This document shows, piece after piece, positions 11,574-44,801 of a stretch of DNA of 64,000 nt; the stretch's first letter is position 1, and the number at the start of each line of letters is the position of its first letter. The notes below the pieces were generated by a model. That model was not told the DNA's origin and searched no databases. It saw only the letters and a list, made by a program, of their open reading frames with translations. The stretch comes from Lamellibrachia satsuma (lineage: Eukaryota; Annelida; Polychaeta; Sabellida; Siboglinidae): the NCBI GenBank assembly GCA_033239005.1, contig BSQZ01000036.1:4677501-4741500 (forward strand), written 5' to 3'. The translations under genes were made by a program, and so were the position numbers.

Positions 11574-11579
11574 AATAAA
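11574..11579 (+). terminator. Candidate poly(A) signal of the plus-strand gene
   Basis: AATAAA about 1.5 kb after the stop at 10063, followed by GT-rich sequence (GTGTTGCTGG). It lies only 28 bp from the opposing minus-strand AATAAA. Confidence 0.35.
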
Positions 11580-11606
11580 ACGTTAAAACTGTGTTGCTGG
11601 AGTTAC

Positions 11607-11612
11607 TTTATT
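11607..11612 (-). terminator. Candidate poly(A) signal of the kinase gene
   Basis: AATAAA on the minus strand, about 2.5 kb after the kinase stop codon. If used, it gives a long AT-rich 3' UTR (11590-14150). I saw no clear AATAAA nearer to the stop, but variant signals could be used. Confidence 0.35.
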
Positions 11613-14150
11613 TTATAAAATCTGATTTATACAGGTTCCATAGTAAAAAGAAATAGCAACCAAATCGTCAACATGCAACAGGAAGATATATTACATCGGT
11701 TTCGAATACACACATAAACAGCTTGATGTGCATACGTCATCAAACGCACGTTCACAACGGAACCAACGCACTTGGTTCCTTTGATGTTCATCGACGAGAA
11801 CAACCACGGACACACACTTCTAGGACACCGCATAGAACTGTACATGTATTACACAAATAGGCTGGTTATCACGGGCAATACAATAAAGCAAACAAACAAA
11901 CAAACCAGATGAATGTGCGGAAAACTGCGTTAGTAAAGACAAATCAACACGAACTGACAATCTCTGACAACACATAAAACAAATTATGACACTTCAGATA
12001 ACAAAAGTGTTAAAGATGACACCAACCAACACATTACATAATACAGGTGCTTGTTTTGTAGCCAGTTTCACATACAAACCATGAGGATAATTAACGATTC
12101 ACACGTGCCGCTTTGTCATCTAACTACAAGAGCTGAGGAAGCAACGCCAAGTCGTGTTGCTGTCTCCAGTGTAGTTGGCTACTACAGTGCAACAACACAT
12201 CACACCGAATTGTGTACATCATCCTCAGCAACTACGGTGGCGCCGAGTAGATACGTTTGAGGTTGGCATGTTGTCAAAGGCCGCACTCGCGGCAAATGCC
12301 TACTTCAATGTAACGTAGATACCACAGGAACAGCAGCAACAACTCATCACAATTCTGCTTATACAAATATCAATAAAGTAACACTTCTCCACGGAGACCT
12401 CACGTTCTAATACATGCTATATGCGCACTGAAATCATCCAACCAATGTTGCAGAAACCTCTTAACCAGTAATTTACCGTTTCTTGTGTTTTAGCCGATGT
12501 CACGAGACTTAATAATATACGCTAAATCCGGTTTTTCTCACACAACAGTGGTGGTATGTCAAGATACGTGGAAAACTATTGTATTTTGACACAATTACTA
12601 CAAATTATGGTGAATTGTGTTTAACAAAAACAACAATTACAGAAACTTGATGACATAGTGAAATAGACCTATATATTTTCATGGTTCAAGGCTTTATCTT
12701 CTTCATGCAATGGAATATACGTTTCGGTTACCGTATCTGTAATAGCGTACATTAAGACTGCAACCATCTCAGATTACGTTACGCGATGAACAACAAATAT
12801 TCAATACATTCAAATAGACATCATCATAAACGTGAAGACAGTAGAATCCAATGACTATCAACATTTGCAACGGTATGAAATATCAAAAGTTCAACAAGCC
12901 AGAATTCAGGACGGCGCTTCAACATTAACAGCAGATGAATTCGAAAACAACAGCAGGTGGAACACATGTTGCCTGCTGGATAAGTAAAAATCGCATTGAA
13001 AATTAGGTTTCTTCTGTAGTGTATTTATATAAAAAGTATGCTGGCAACAAATGACTTGTAACGTTGTTTGGACGGAAGGTTCAACAAGACTAGTCAGATA
13101 AACAAGAACACCTTGTGCAGTATCTGACCAAAAGTAAAACACACGTAGGCAAGACATTAACGTAAAGTAACCACCTATGAAACAAATAAACGCCATACAT
13201 GATATAAAGAGCTTCTGGAACAATGCCTAATACTATCCTTCTGGCCTTGTGAGATTAAAAAATGATAAAGATATTAGTAATTTCTTCAGAGAGGCGTTTG
13301 TGTATTATTTATATCCTCCAGGACGACGATCCAAAACAAAACAAAACACAATCCTGGTATCACTTAAATAACAATTGACACATATTAATCACAATATAAT
13401 AACAAATACATGATAATATGTGTTACACAATTATGCATTACAACAGCTGCTTTTGCCTAGTTAGACCATGTTTTATGATGAATGACTGTGAATTGAAGCT
13501 GGTACAACACATGACACAACTACCACAAGTTGTGTTAATATGAGATAATAATAAGTCAGACAATTATTTTTATATTCACCACTGAAACATCCTATGCTAA
13601 CAGAGAATGATAGTTGTAAACGGTTCCTTAGTATGGTTTGTTCAGTATTCAAGTGGTTGCTCAGTATTCAAGGGAAATGTTGAATGATGTACCAAACATC
13701 AAATATATTCTACATTCTACATTAAGTACAACAAGAAAGTGCATCTACCTCATACAAAACACATACTGTACACATATTAAAACATCTTAATGTGAATTTA
13801 CAAACCAGAATACTCTAAAATATGCAGCTACACTTAACTTTGAAAAGGTTGTTCAATCAGCAGTTTGCAAGCATTTAAATATTAAATTTGTTTAATGTAT
13901 TACAAAATTTGTCGTGCTGTTTACAGTTTTTACAGCAAAATATATGATTTTCTGTAAAATCTCAGTTTAAGAACATTTAATCATCACATTGTACATAAAA
14001 TTAAAGTAGACTCCTTAAAATCACACAGCTTACACCTAAACAAACAGTTTCCAGCGTTTCACAAAGACAATATTTACAGAAATAGACCATTCGACATAAA
14101 TATCTACTGTGTACAATTGTTTATATACTATTCCATAGCTACAGTTGTCT
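11613..14150 (-). other. Putative 3' UTR / downstream flank of the kinase gene
   Basis: AT-rich sequence with no convincing ORF on either strand. The longest minus ORF, near 13 kb, has no recognisable domain. It may be 3' UTR if the AATAAA at 11607-11612 is used; otherwise it is intergenic. Confidence 0.3.
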
Positions 14151-33627
<19,477 letters not shown>

Positions 33628-34719
33628 TGTCAACTCTGACATCCGCACCTGCACATATGTAAAAGATACAGGTAAGTTCTTGAATAGCATGGCAACCAAT
33701 CACTACGGCTGCTCAAAGCGCTTTACACTTCACACCTTGACTTACACAAACTGCACCAAAAGCCATAGAGCTTGTAAGTTGTAGTACCCTCCTGTTATGC
33801 CTCCTGCATATAGCTTCAGCCACAGGTGTGGCCACTTTTGAGGAGAAATTCCTCCTGCTGACGTCTTGGATAATAATCATAGTTATTAGTTAATGACATT
33901 AACAATGGCTGTCATAATTATTTTAATATAATCTATGTTGCTGATGAGACATATTGGACATGTTTTGTCTACAGTAAAAAATAGTTAAACAAATGACCAA
34001 ACCATTGAACAGTACCTGGGTATGTGGTAACGGTAAATATAATCTACACCCAACATGGTATTATTTATCACAAATGGTTGTAACAACAATGATAAAATAT
34101 ATATATATATATTATATTTAAGCACTAACTATGTTATCAGTGGGATTTAACTGTTTGGGTGACCAATAATTACTTTCATACATCACCATTATCAAAAGAA
34201 AGGTACTATAACACAAAACAAATGCATTTGTTTAGAATTTTGTGCACTTAAATGCACTTCACGGCATGAAAACCATGCAAAACAAGCATAATCTTTCAGA
34301 AAACCATTCAGTAAATATAAGTTATCTGGCAGTACTTTACTATACTTCATAGATGAGATTATATCATTGTAAATATCTACCTTCCGCATAGTAGTGCTAG
34401 GACAACATTATTATCATTTAGCTATTAAAATTCATCAAGGCATAATGCTTTCATCTTAGTTTTAGTGCACTATAATCATATATTATTTGTTTTGTTTTTA
34501 GATCTGGCAAAACTGCGAAATAATAAAACGGCCTGAGCTGTCCTTGTTTTAGACCAGCGGCCATTGCATGGAATGGATGTAAATAATTAACATGTACAGA
34601 AACATTGTCTACTGTTGGTTTTGAATTCTCTCAGGAAATATCAGCACGCAGGTCTAATCATAGTTGCCACTGAGTCACAAAATAAGGTAGAAAAGGTACC
34701 TGATCCTCCAATTAACAAG

Positions 34720-35735
34720 ATATTTATATTCCACACCTTCCATATTTTGAACTCCAATTAAAAAGATATTTGTATTTCCACACATTCCATATTTTGAACT
34801 CCAGTTACCAAGCTATTTGTATTTCCACACTTTCCATCTTTTGAACTCCAGTTACCAAGATATTTGTATTTCCACACCTTCCATCTTTTTGAGTTTCAGT
34901 TGCCAAGCTATTTGTATTTCCACACCTTCCATCTTTTGAACTCCAGTTACCAAGCTATTTGTATTTCCACACTTTCCATCTTTTGAACTCCAGTTACCAA
35001 GATATTTGTATTTCCACACCTTCCATCTTTTTGAGTTTCAGTTGCCAAGATATTTGTATTTCCACACTTTCCATCTTTTGAACTCCAGTTACCAAGATAT
35101 TTGTATTTCCACACCTTCCATCTTTTTGAGTTTCAGTTGCCAAGCTATTTGTATTTCCACACCTTCCATCTTTTGAACTCCAGTTACCAAGCTATTTGTA
35201 TTTCCACACTTTCCATCTTTTGAACTCCAGTTACCAAGATATTTGTATTTCCACACCTTCCATCTTTTTGAGTTTCAGTTGCCAAGATATTTGTATTTCC
35301 ACACTTTCCATCTTTTGAACTCCAGTTACCAAGATATTTGTATTTCCACACCTTCCATCTTTTGGAGTTTCAGTTGCCAAGATATTTGTATTTCCACACT
35401 TTCCATCTTTTGAACTCCAGTTACCAAGATATTTGTATTTCCACACCTTCCATCTTTTGAACTCCAGTTACCAAGCTATTTGTATTTCCACACCTTCCAT
35501 CTTTTGAACTCCAGTTACCAAGATATTTGTATTTCCACACCTCCATCTTTTTGAGTTTCAGTTACCAAGATATTTGTATGTCTACATATTCCATCTTTTG
35601 AGCTCCAGTCATAGTGTATCAAGATATTTGTATTTTTGCAGCTTCTATATTTTTAGCTCCAATTATCAAGGTATTTGTATTTCTGAATCTTCCATTTTTG
35701 TCAAGCTCCAGTTACCAAGATATTTGTATATCTGT
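34720..35735. repeat. Large 47-48-bp minisatellite with alternating unit types
   Basis: About twenty copies of CCAAGATATTTGTATTTCCA followed by CACCTTCCATCTTTTGAACT and CCAGTTA. Two unit types exist: 'GAACTCCAGTTACC' and 'TTGAGTTTCAGTTGCC'. They alternate in blocks, giving a higher-order period. The ORF on the minus strand is a translation of the repeat. Confidence 0.95.
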
Positions 35736-36729
35736 CCCAAGCAAAAACCAGACTCTATAATTACCCTAGTAATAATTTTACAGCATACAAGTTTATATTA
35801 TAATTTCACAGCCAAGCATTCATTGGCTAACAATAAACCGGTTTCACATCCTTAACACTCTTAACAATGATGTGAATTCTACCCCAGCTACTAACTATAT
35901 TCCATATGTGAAATATAAGTATTTATTTTCTTATTTTGTTGGTGGGATATAGTGTTGCATATGCGGGAAACCAAAGCCCTTTAAATACACCATTCTGTTA
36001 ACACCGAGTGGGAACTGCTGGTGGGCCGGACAGACAGGATGCCAGAAGAATAAAATAAAATCAATACAAAGTTTGCATTAGACAAAGGGTACGTATCCAC
36101 ACAAAGTGGATGACAGTTCAGACTCAGCTGCTGCGAACCTATGGTGCATTTCTGAGTCGCCAACCATAGTCGAGTCCGTGCTTCTGGTGTAATTGTAGGA
36201 CACAGTACACCTGTACATAGAACAAGACAAGGAGAACAGCAACAATGGCTGAATGCAATAAACCTAGCACCAGCACAAAACCTTTCATCGGTCTATGATA
36301 TATGTATGGATGCATTCAAGTTGCGAGCCCACGCTTGCCACATGCAGCAGGCATGTGCAACGTGAACCAGGAGTAGGCTGTTGTGTACAGACTTGCGCTA
36401 CGTGGCATTGTCTGCATGCTAGTGTACTCCCATGTCAACAGAGGAGTGTCTCATCAACTATATTAAGAAGTTATACATTTAAATTATCTTAGTTGTACCA
36501 CAATCGCATCACGAATGCACAGTTGACCATGAATTGCAAATAATTAGATGAGAAGAATGGTTTTATTTGGCCCTATCTAATAATATATACATCCATGATA
36601 AATGATAATTTTACCCAAAATGTGTGCATAATAGTTATACATATAAAATAAAATAACATGGTACATAGCAAGGTATTTAATAAAACAGGGTCAGAAGGTT
36701 CGTCTAAAGCGGCGAACACACCTGTCAGG

Positions 36730-37290
36730 TTCTGCACCCGTCATCAGGTGAGATGAGCCGCAATGTTTTCCACTTCTGCACATGTTGGTCTGGGGACAAT
36801 TTGTGCAGAAGCAGATAATGTTTCAGTTTGTCTATGTTAAAGCAATGGGCAATGGTGGCAGGTGACGGAAGTGAACAGGTGTGTTCACCACTTAAAACAA
36901 TCGTAGTCACTCTCGAGGAGCCACCTTATAACTTGAAAGGTCTCCCTGTTTTGCCAACATCTACATTTGTCACACCTACATTGGGGAAACAGGAAGAACA
37001 TTTGGAGGAAGACTCGAGGAGCACAAGGAGGTTGAGAACATGGCCACCAGACGACTTACTCGGGAACAGACCATGCAGACAGAAGTAATTGCATCATAGA
37101 CTGGGAGGGTGAAAAGGTGATAAACAGAGAAAGCAACAGAAAGCAAGATGGATTAAAGAGGCCATATGGGAGAGAAAGATGACTTCAATCATCAATCAAG
37201 ACAAGGGGATACCAACTCAGCCTGCTTACCACGCCAACTGGCGAGCAGAAGAAAAACTAGTTGTCCCAGAATTCAGTTCCTGATGAAGGC
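36730..37290 (+). mobile_element. Penelope-like element remnant (GIY-YIG endonuclease end)
   Basis: Across shifting plus frames one can read YIGETGRTFGGRLEEHKEVE (about 36970-37035), then CIIDWEGEKVINRESNRK (37090-37150) and WIK/AIWERKMTSIINQDKG-like text (37150-37205), and a downstream CCTGATGAAGGCT at 37278. This order (GIY-YIG core, H...IDW, R-W-I-E-A-I-W) is the C-terminal endonuclease of Penelope-like retroelements. Several frameshifts make it nonfunctional. It lies in the presumed first intron of the kinase. Confidence 0.6.
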
Positions 37291-38941
37291 TATTAACACA
37301 TTAATTTATACAATCAACTAAAAATTTACATTACCTCCTAAAAATCATTGAAATTATTGACATTGACAAATGAATGGTTAATATTCAGAGAAAAAAGGCA
37401 AAGTTGGTCAGGCTCTACATAATGTGTACTATGAAATAATTCCCACTTTTGGAAGTTACTCGATTTAACGATCAAAGTCAACTCCGCTCGACTGACAGAT
37501 GACGAACAACCACTCTAAAAACCATGTCCAACAACAGAAAGATGAAAGACATTCACAATTAATGATAAAACAACTGACATGCAAGTCATGTGATACCACT
37601 GACAACTAAGTGCTATTTACAAACACATCCGCTCATCATCGTGTTCTATGAACAAATGATTTGACTGGTCAGAGCCGAAACTTCATACTCTTTGATTATA
37701 CAATCAATACCCACACCTATCTGACCTCCTTAATTGATCATTACCTAGGAATTTATTTAAACTGACCGCATGCACAATATTTCAGTGTCTGCAGGTGCCA
37801 CGGGAATGGATTATGTCAGGAAACCAGAAACCAAACTATACTCGAAGCAAGTAGTAGTGTAGCCAGCAGTAGTGTATGCTTTTCAACAAAGGCTGGCAGT
37901 TTTCCAGTCAAATACCTATTATAGTCTCATTAGTACTACAGTAGTTAAACATGATATGTCAGTTGCCAAATTGTTCCATTATTACACAGTACAATGTTTA
38001 CAATCATAAACTTCATAAAGTATTAATTAAACATGTGTGAAAACAATGGGACAGATTATAATCCTAAGAAGATTATCCCCAGGACTCAGGATGGAAAAAA
38101 CCTTTAATAAGATAAATGTCTGAGGTTTTTGATCATACAGTTTAATCTAAACATATTTCCACCAGAAAAAACCATGGAAGACGATGTTAAAATGATTAAC
38201 ATCTGGCATGTTTTTACATGAAACTAATCACATGTAATTAAAAATGTTTGCTATGTCATAATATAGTTCCTGTCATATGCCTGAATGACTGGAAAATGTC
38301 AGTTTTGGAAGATATATGAAGATATGTTATGTGACTATATATTATTACAGTGTAACTATTCATTATGTGCAAGCCTGAATGTGAACTAACCATCCATTAA
38401 TAATAACAACCTCACTGAAAGCTAGTGGCAGCCGACATTCATGAGAAAGACTTCATAATGTTATGTTTTAAATCCGGCCCTCCATGGAGATGATCAACAC
38501 AGGTAAACACCACCCACGTCAGATGTCTCGGTTGTATAATTTACAATAACAGTTTCACGCCGATAAACAGTTACAGGCAATGTCAATATTCAGATGACAA
38601 TTCCATGGTGTGGATTGCATGAACAGACACACATTTGTACAATGCAAAGACAGGTGGTGAGACTAATCTGGATAAACACTCCTGCCTGCCTATAGGTAGA
38701 CTATAAACATATAAATTTCCATAGTTGTCAATGCTCCTGCAGTTATCAAGATTCTCAAAGAATTAGCTCTGGTTTTTCAGTACCCAGAAAAGCACCATTT
38801 TTATTTCATCTAAACAACAACATCTAAATTCTCCGACATCAAAATTAACGGTACATTTCTGAGAAGAAATTATTGTTTATGCCCTTGGGAAATCACAAAT
38901 ATAACAGCTACATAAAGACTACCTTCACTGAAAATTAGAGA

Positions 38942-39325
38942 CAGGGCTGGGCCAATATGATGTAACTGATTATAAACAAATACAGTATTTGCAACCAGTT
39001 GTGTTTTTTTAAATTATGCCATAATTGTAATTGATTTATTTCATGTAACTGCAAACAATTACATAAATTATAATTAATGATAGTATTTTTCACAACTATC
39101 ACAAACTTAACATGAACATATCTATAAAAAGTGCCGTTCGTAAATGGCACAAATGGTCCAAATTAAGCAGCGTATTCCCATATAAATAAGAAATACTGAA
39201 CACACTTTGGGAATAACCAACTAGTCCTGCATATCGCATATATAATTGTAATCGAAATGGTGCAATCGTAACTGATTTTAAGACATTGACAGTGTAAATG
39301 TAATTGATTTTGTGCAATCGGACTT
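38942..39325. mobile_element. Non-autonomous hAT element, family A, degraded short copy
   Basis: The left end CAGGGCTGGGCCAATATGAT is intact. The right end stops at GCAATCGGACTT, lacking the final CCAGCCCTG. The flanks ATTAGAGA (38934-38941) and ATTAGGGA (39326-39333) agree at 7 of 8 positions, consistent with an old target-site duplication. It lies 200 bp from the 39538 copy. Confidence 0.65.
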
Positions 39326-39537
39326 ATTAGGGAATTATCTAAAGTCTGAAGATTATATTTCCTCATATACATTGTTTACCAGTGCTCATCAGAAATTTAA
39401 TAAATCACAAATCAATAATATCCACAACTCATCTTGGCCGATGAGAGCATTATAACTGTAGCTATGAATGTCCATGGATAAGCCATTTTTAATTATCAGG
39501 TAGTAAATCTTGCCATAGTCTTGAGTTCAGGGCTGGG

Positions 39538-40420
39538 TCCAATTACGTAATTGTAATTGTAATTGATTACAGCAAAATTGTGTAATTGTAATTGTAAGTG
39601 ATTATGGTTTCAAATTTGTGCTGTAATTGTAATTGTTATATTTTGTATAATTGAAAATTTATTTCAATTACAATCAATTACAATCAATTACAGTACGTTT
39701 CATATCACAAACTACCTGAACAAACTGTCAATAAAATATAATTTAAGTCTCATACAGGTTCAGGGTTGTTTGATTTAAATCATTCCAAAAAAATCATTGA
39801 TTTATGATTTTTTTTACTTCCGATTTTTGTAATCGCTAATTTATATGAATTTTGCACAAATAATTGTTTACAAGCATTGAGATCAACAGAGTTTTGTATG
39901 TCTTTTAATACAAAAGCACAAAGTGTGCACACTTGTGTAGCTGTATTGACACCAGATAGCCTAACAGTCAAATATTTTATGACATTGTGTATGTCTGAGC
40001 TATTGCCTTTTTGAATGCAGTGAAGCTACACAAAGTTGTCTTCCAGAGGAAGTATCTTTTCAAGTCAGAAGCCCTGAGTTAAAGTCCACTTAGAGCTTGT
40101 GCTAGTTGTTCTCAATTCAGTATGTTGACTCAAGTGAGACAGTCTGGGCTACCATTGTTTAATACTGTACTAGTTTGCAGTCTGGTTAGAGACCCTTAGA
40201 GTACACAGGGCCATGGACAGGTGCTAATCCACCCTGTCAGCAAACAATAATTAGCACTGCTACAGCCACAGACACACAGCATGCTTTCCTTTCCAAGACA
40301 GATTATGCAACTACAGGAGGTGAAGCCTTGTGGACATTGTCTAATGTCTTTATATAAGCAAAAATCATGTACCCTCTGTTAAGACAAGTACCTAGATTGA
40401 TTTGAAAGAGTTTATAAATA

Positions 40421-40508
<88 letters not shown>

Positions 40509-40866
40509 TAATGTCTATATACCAGATTTATAATATATATTTATATAATAAAAATATGTTTAAACGGCTGTCTTTTTATTTAGTACAATTAAAAATTCAA
40601 GCCACAATTCTTCAACAATTTACAATCATTACCGTTATATTTGTTTATCAATTGTGTACAAAATATTGAAATTCAGCAAAAGTGCAAAACTATAATTAAC
40701 AAATGCTGAATATATTTGGTTCCGCATAATGTAACTGTAATTGTAATTGAAATTGAAACAGTGTAATTGTAATTGAATTGAAAAATTATGAGTGTAATTG
40801 TAATTGAACTAAAAATTGAAATGTAATTGTAATTGATACAACTATGTGTAATTGAACCCACCCCTG
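39538..40866. mobile_element. Non-autonomous hAT element, family A, second complete copy (1329 bp)
   Basis: Starts CAGGGCTGGGTCCAATTA and ends GTAATTGAACCCACCCCTG, with exact 8-bp target-site duplication CTTGAGTT (39530-39537 and 40867-40874). AATTGTAATTG subterminal repeats as in the 22019 copy. The interior carries a (TA)n block (40424-40504) and a fragment starting CAGGGTTGTTTGATTTAAAT at 39761 that looks like the end of another hAT family, so this copy is compound. Confidence 0.9.
40424..40504. repeat. (TA)n microsatellite within hAT copy 39538
   Basis: Pure TA dinucleotides inside the hAT family A element. Confidence 0.98.
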
Positions 40867-43800
40867 CTTGAGTTTTGATAATTAACAGATCTGCAATTAA
40901 AGCTCTCCCAATCTAACCCATGAATTTGAATTACATTTGATTGGTGAATTATGACTGTGCTGGAAATATAAAGTAAATGATGGCACACAATACTGGCACT
41001 ATGCAGTATCCAAAAGCTGTCAGTGTCACTTCATATGGTTGCATTCAAACATGTTATTGCAATTAATGAGACCCAAATCATCTGTGTATCTTCACATCCA
41101 GGCAACCAGTGATGCAACAGGATTAAGTGAATAATTTAGACTTGAGCAACATGTGATTGCGCAAGGTTGCATAACTCATGCATATGGAAACATTCTAGCC
41201 TCCACTACACATAATCCTGTCACTCACCACTCTGCCCTGGGTAGATCTTTGAGCAGCAAATCTGTCCATTCTTTTGTGTTTTCAAGCCACATTTCCCTTT
41301 GTCTTCCTCATTTCACAGAGTCCAGTACAAAGTTCAAGGCTAGCTTTCACATCCGTAGGCCACTATTAGGCTCTTAAAAAGCTTGATGCTGGTTGCTGTA
41401 ACAATGTTGGTACACCAGGGGTTTTTAAGTCTCGCCATAGCTGATGTTACAAGTAATGACTACGTGGTGGTATGTGACAGGGAACATGCTAATCTAATAC
41501 CTTGAGCAGGCATGAGCATGAGAAGCCATGAATAATGTACATTTTGAAACATACTTGATTTAATCCATTACACACGGCAAACAGAGCCAGATCAAGTTTC
41601 ACAGGTGTGCCGTTAGTTTACTTCATCCATGCATGCTTCTGTTTATCTTTAAAATGCTACACACCCTGTATTTAATTAAAGTAATATTATATGACGCCTT
41701 GATGCCAAGCTTTGAGCAGCCGATCATAGCTAAGGGCCATAAAAAAATTATCTTTTGTTTGCTCAAACATCAACCATGAAAGATGATTATCAGGAAAGCG
41801 ACTCTTGCTATTAGGAAAACAACTCTTGCCATACTTGCCTTCCTTATAAATCAATACATATACTCTGTGGTCATTCAACTACATAACCAACAAGTTTATA
41901 CAAACTTTGCAACATGATTCAGAGCATAACTTATGCAACATCAAGCTTTATGTACATAAACATGCAGAAACAGCACCGGTTGGTGTCCCACAATCCAACT
42001 TATTCAGCTGCTTAGTTCACAAAACTTTTGTGTGTTGTTTGTCTCTGACATTATTTGAACAGCCTTGAAGTTTTGTTAATAGCCTTTAATGTCATCAGTA
42101 ATATCAAATTGATGACTAGAATCAAAAATATGTTAACTAACACAGTATGCCACATCAAATTTATGACATCAAGTCTGAAATGCTGGTGTGGATCATCTGT
42201 TAATCATCTGCTCTTGAACTTGAAGACAGTCTATTTCACAGTGTTTAAAGACATTATCTTTGAGCTTAGAAGCACACAGCATAATTATACTAATATTACT
42301 AATGATTCACGTACAGCACAAATAGTACAGTAACCATAGTAACAAAGGCTGCAGTCATAAAACTGTCCTGAATTGGGATGCTGACAAAACCTTGGTATGA
42401 ATTAAAGCGATACTGGGGTGAAACGCTTGTCAATAACCAGGATCGATGACCCAAGCGTCAGGGCATTGCTCCATAGCAACAAACAGAAGCCGCTATACAT
42501 AAGTGGCTGAACTCGTAAAAATGTACTGTTGGCCATACCAGAGAACAAATTCACACATCTATAAGGGCAGTTAATGGGTGGACATAGCACTACAGTATAC
42601 ACAGATATGGGTCAAGAGCATCTAGGCTACTATGGTCAGAATATAGCGTGGACAAACAGTACAGAGAGTAGCCCAACACAAACAGTAATACAGCAGAACA
42701 AACAAGGGATTAGATATTTTCCATTGATTTATATAAACAACTGTTTCACGGTGTATAATTGCCAGTTTCACGGCAAGAATGTTTGTGCAACTGACCCGCC
42801 TGCCCTGGTTAAATTTAACACGAGCATTAAAGATGCATGATTTATGCCCAGGAGCACCTGGACCAATTCCTGGATGAGTCAGTGATGACTCTTGACTCAC
42901 GCAATCTTGACTCACTCTCTGAAGCAAGCTTTGAAGATCCTTCACCAATTAATTTTTTTCCCTCATCTCGTTTTAGAATCATTTCATTAAACATCAAACC
43001 TGCATAGTATCCAATATGACGTGATAGCTCAACTGTACAATTTTTATTTAGTTTTTGGCTAGTAATTATTTAAATGCAGTGAAAAGTGGCAAAATTCTCC
43101 AGATTTATTCAGCTATATTATCCGGCTATTCAAATTGTTTTGCAAGTTACCCAATTCAATTATCAAAGTCAATTATTTCAAAGATTTTTTAGCAAAAGTA
43201 TGCACTATTAATAAACTGACTGCACATGTTACTTTTACTCACATACTACATATTTGATAAGCAATGAACCTGACTTGTGACGTGGTAAATTAACTGAAGA
43301 GGGAGCTTTAATGACAGACATTATATGGCACTAAATGTCTATTGCTAATCCGGTTCACCGGTATCCAAATATGTAGTGTGTGAATAGTTTATGTAACATC
43401 TGCAGTCAATTTAATAAAAAAATATGTATTTTTGTTCAAATCATCAAAAGAACTGACTTCAGTTGTTAGATCTGACCAGGGTCAAAATAGTGGATATCCA
43501 AAATGGTAAACACTGTAAGGGTCAATGCAGATCATCAGTTCACATGATAAAGTTACAAAATTTCACCAAGGAAGAAAATCGTGATTTTTCAGCATTTCGA
43601 TTTTCACTTCAGTTAATGCTTGAACAAGTATTAACTAATTTAATAGTTTATCTGATGATTTCACAACATACAAAAGTTGCACAAATGAGTCAGCATGCTG
43701 CTAGGTAGGTTTGTTTTTTTTTGCAAAATTAATCTGAAATGAGACTAGCAAAAAACATTAAATTGATTAAGCACCTTTAAGTGATTGAAAAAAACAACAA

Positions 43801-44801
43801 TGATAATAATAACAATACTGTGGCTTACATGTGTTTGCATACAGTGTTTTTTAAAGAAGCTGTCTGGAAAAAATTTCCTACATGGAATCACGGGTTACAT
43901 AAACTTCTTCCTCAACAATATAGGTTTGCATAACCCACTACGTTGGTGCTTCTAATCCCACACACACTAGTGACACAACACATTTTTCATGCTAAAAGAC
44001 ATGCCTGGGCAGATTTAAAACTATTCTTAGAGCCATTTGGGTGGCTTTTATATGAACATGTACACTCAGTCAATGACAGTATTTGTCGGTGTCAATCTAA
44101 ATTGCTTTACACCAATTTGTGCGCTGTGACAGAGCCTGTGGCTATAATATTAAGCAAAATTACAAGTACTTTATTTGGGTGGTTCAATGTTCTTTACATA
44201 CCAAAATATACATTATACAATTACTACATAGCACACCTGCCAATTACAATATACCCAGGTTCAGGTTGACATCAGGCTCTAAACTGTTTGACACATTAAT
44301 CTAAATAAAGCCATCTATATTGATCATAGTAGATAGATTTACCAGTAGATATCGACAAGGGTACATAAAACTATTTTTATATGCAATACTAATTTTAGAC
44401 AAATGTGTAAATTAAGTAAAGATAATGTTATAATACAAAAATGCTAAATGTTCCCAGTGCTTGTTACTAAGCATGCCTATAAATCATCTACAACTACATA
44501 TATTTGATCTATTTGTATGATCTTATTAAAGTTTTGTATCTCAATTTAAATACGGGACATTAAGTCTGTGGTTCTACTAACTGACTTTGACAGAGAATTT
44601 ACAATGTGCCTGTATCTAGAGACAGAGTTCAGTTTAACTATAATTGTAACAGCCTCAAAAAGTTCTTATATAGCAATGCCATCATAGCCAGTCCTTTTGA
44701 CATTTTAACTAATAAATTTGTATAGTGGTTTTTAACAAACATGGGCCTAACACATGGAAGTAGCAGTAACTATTGTGTTGCCAAGTATTATATAAGTACT
44801 G

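Noticed and set aside
34720..35735. Possible CRISPR array (regular 47-bp repeats)
   Set aside because: There are no unique spacers; the repeats are contiguous and the genome is animal. It is a minisatellite.
42574..42948. ORFs of 88 and 108 codons on opposite strands
   Set aside because: No domain, no splice support and no composition shift relative to surrounding intron.
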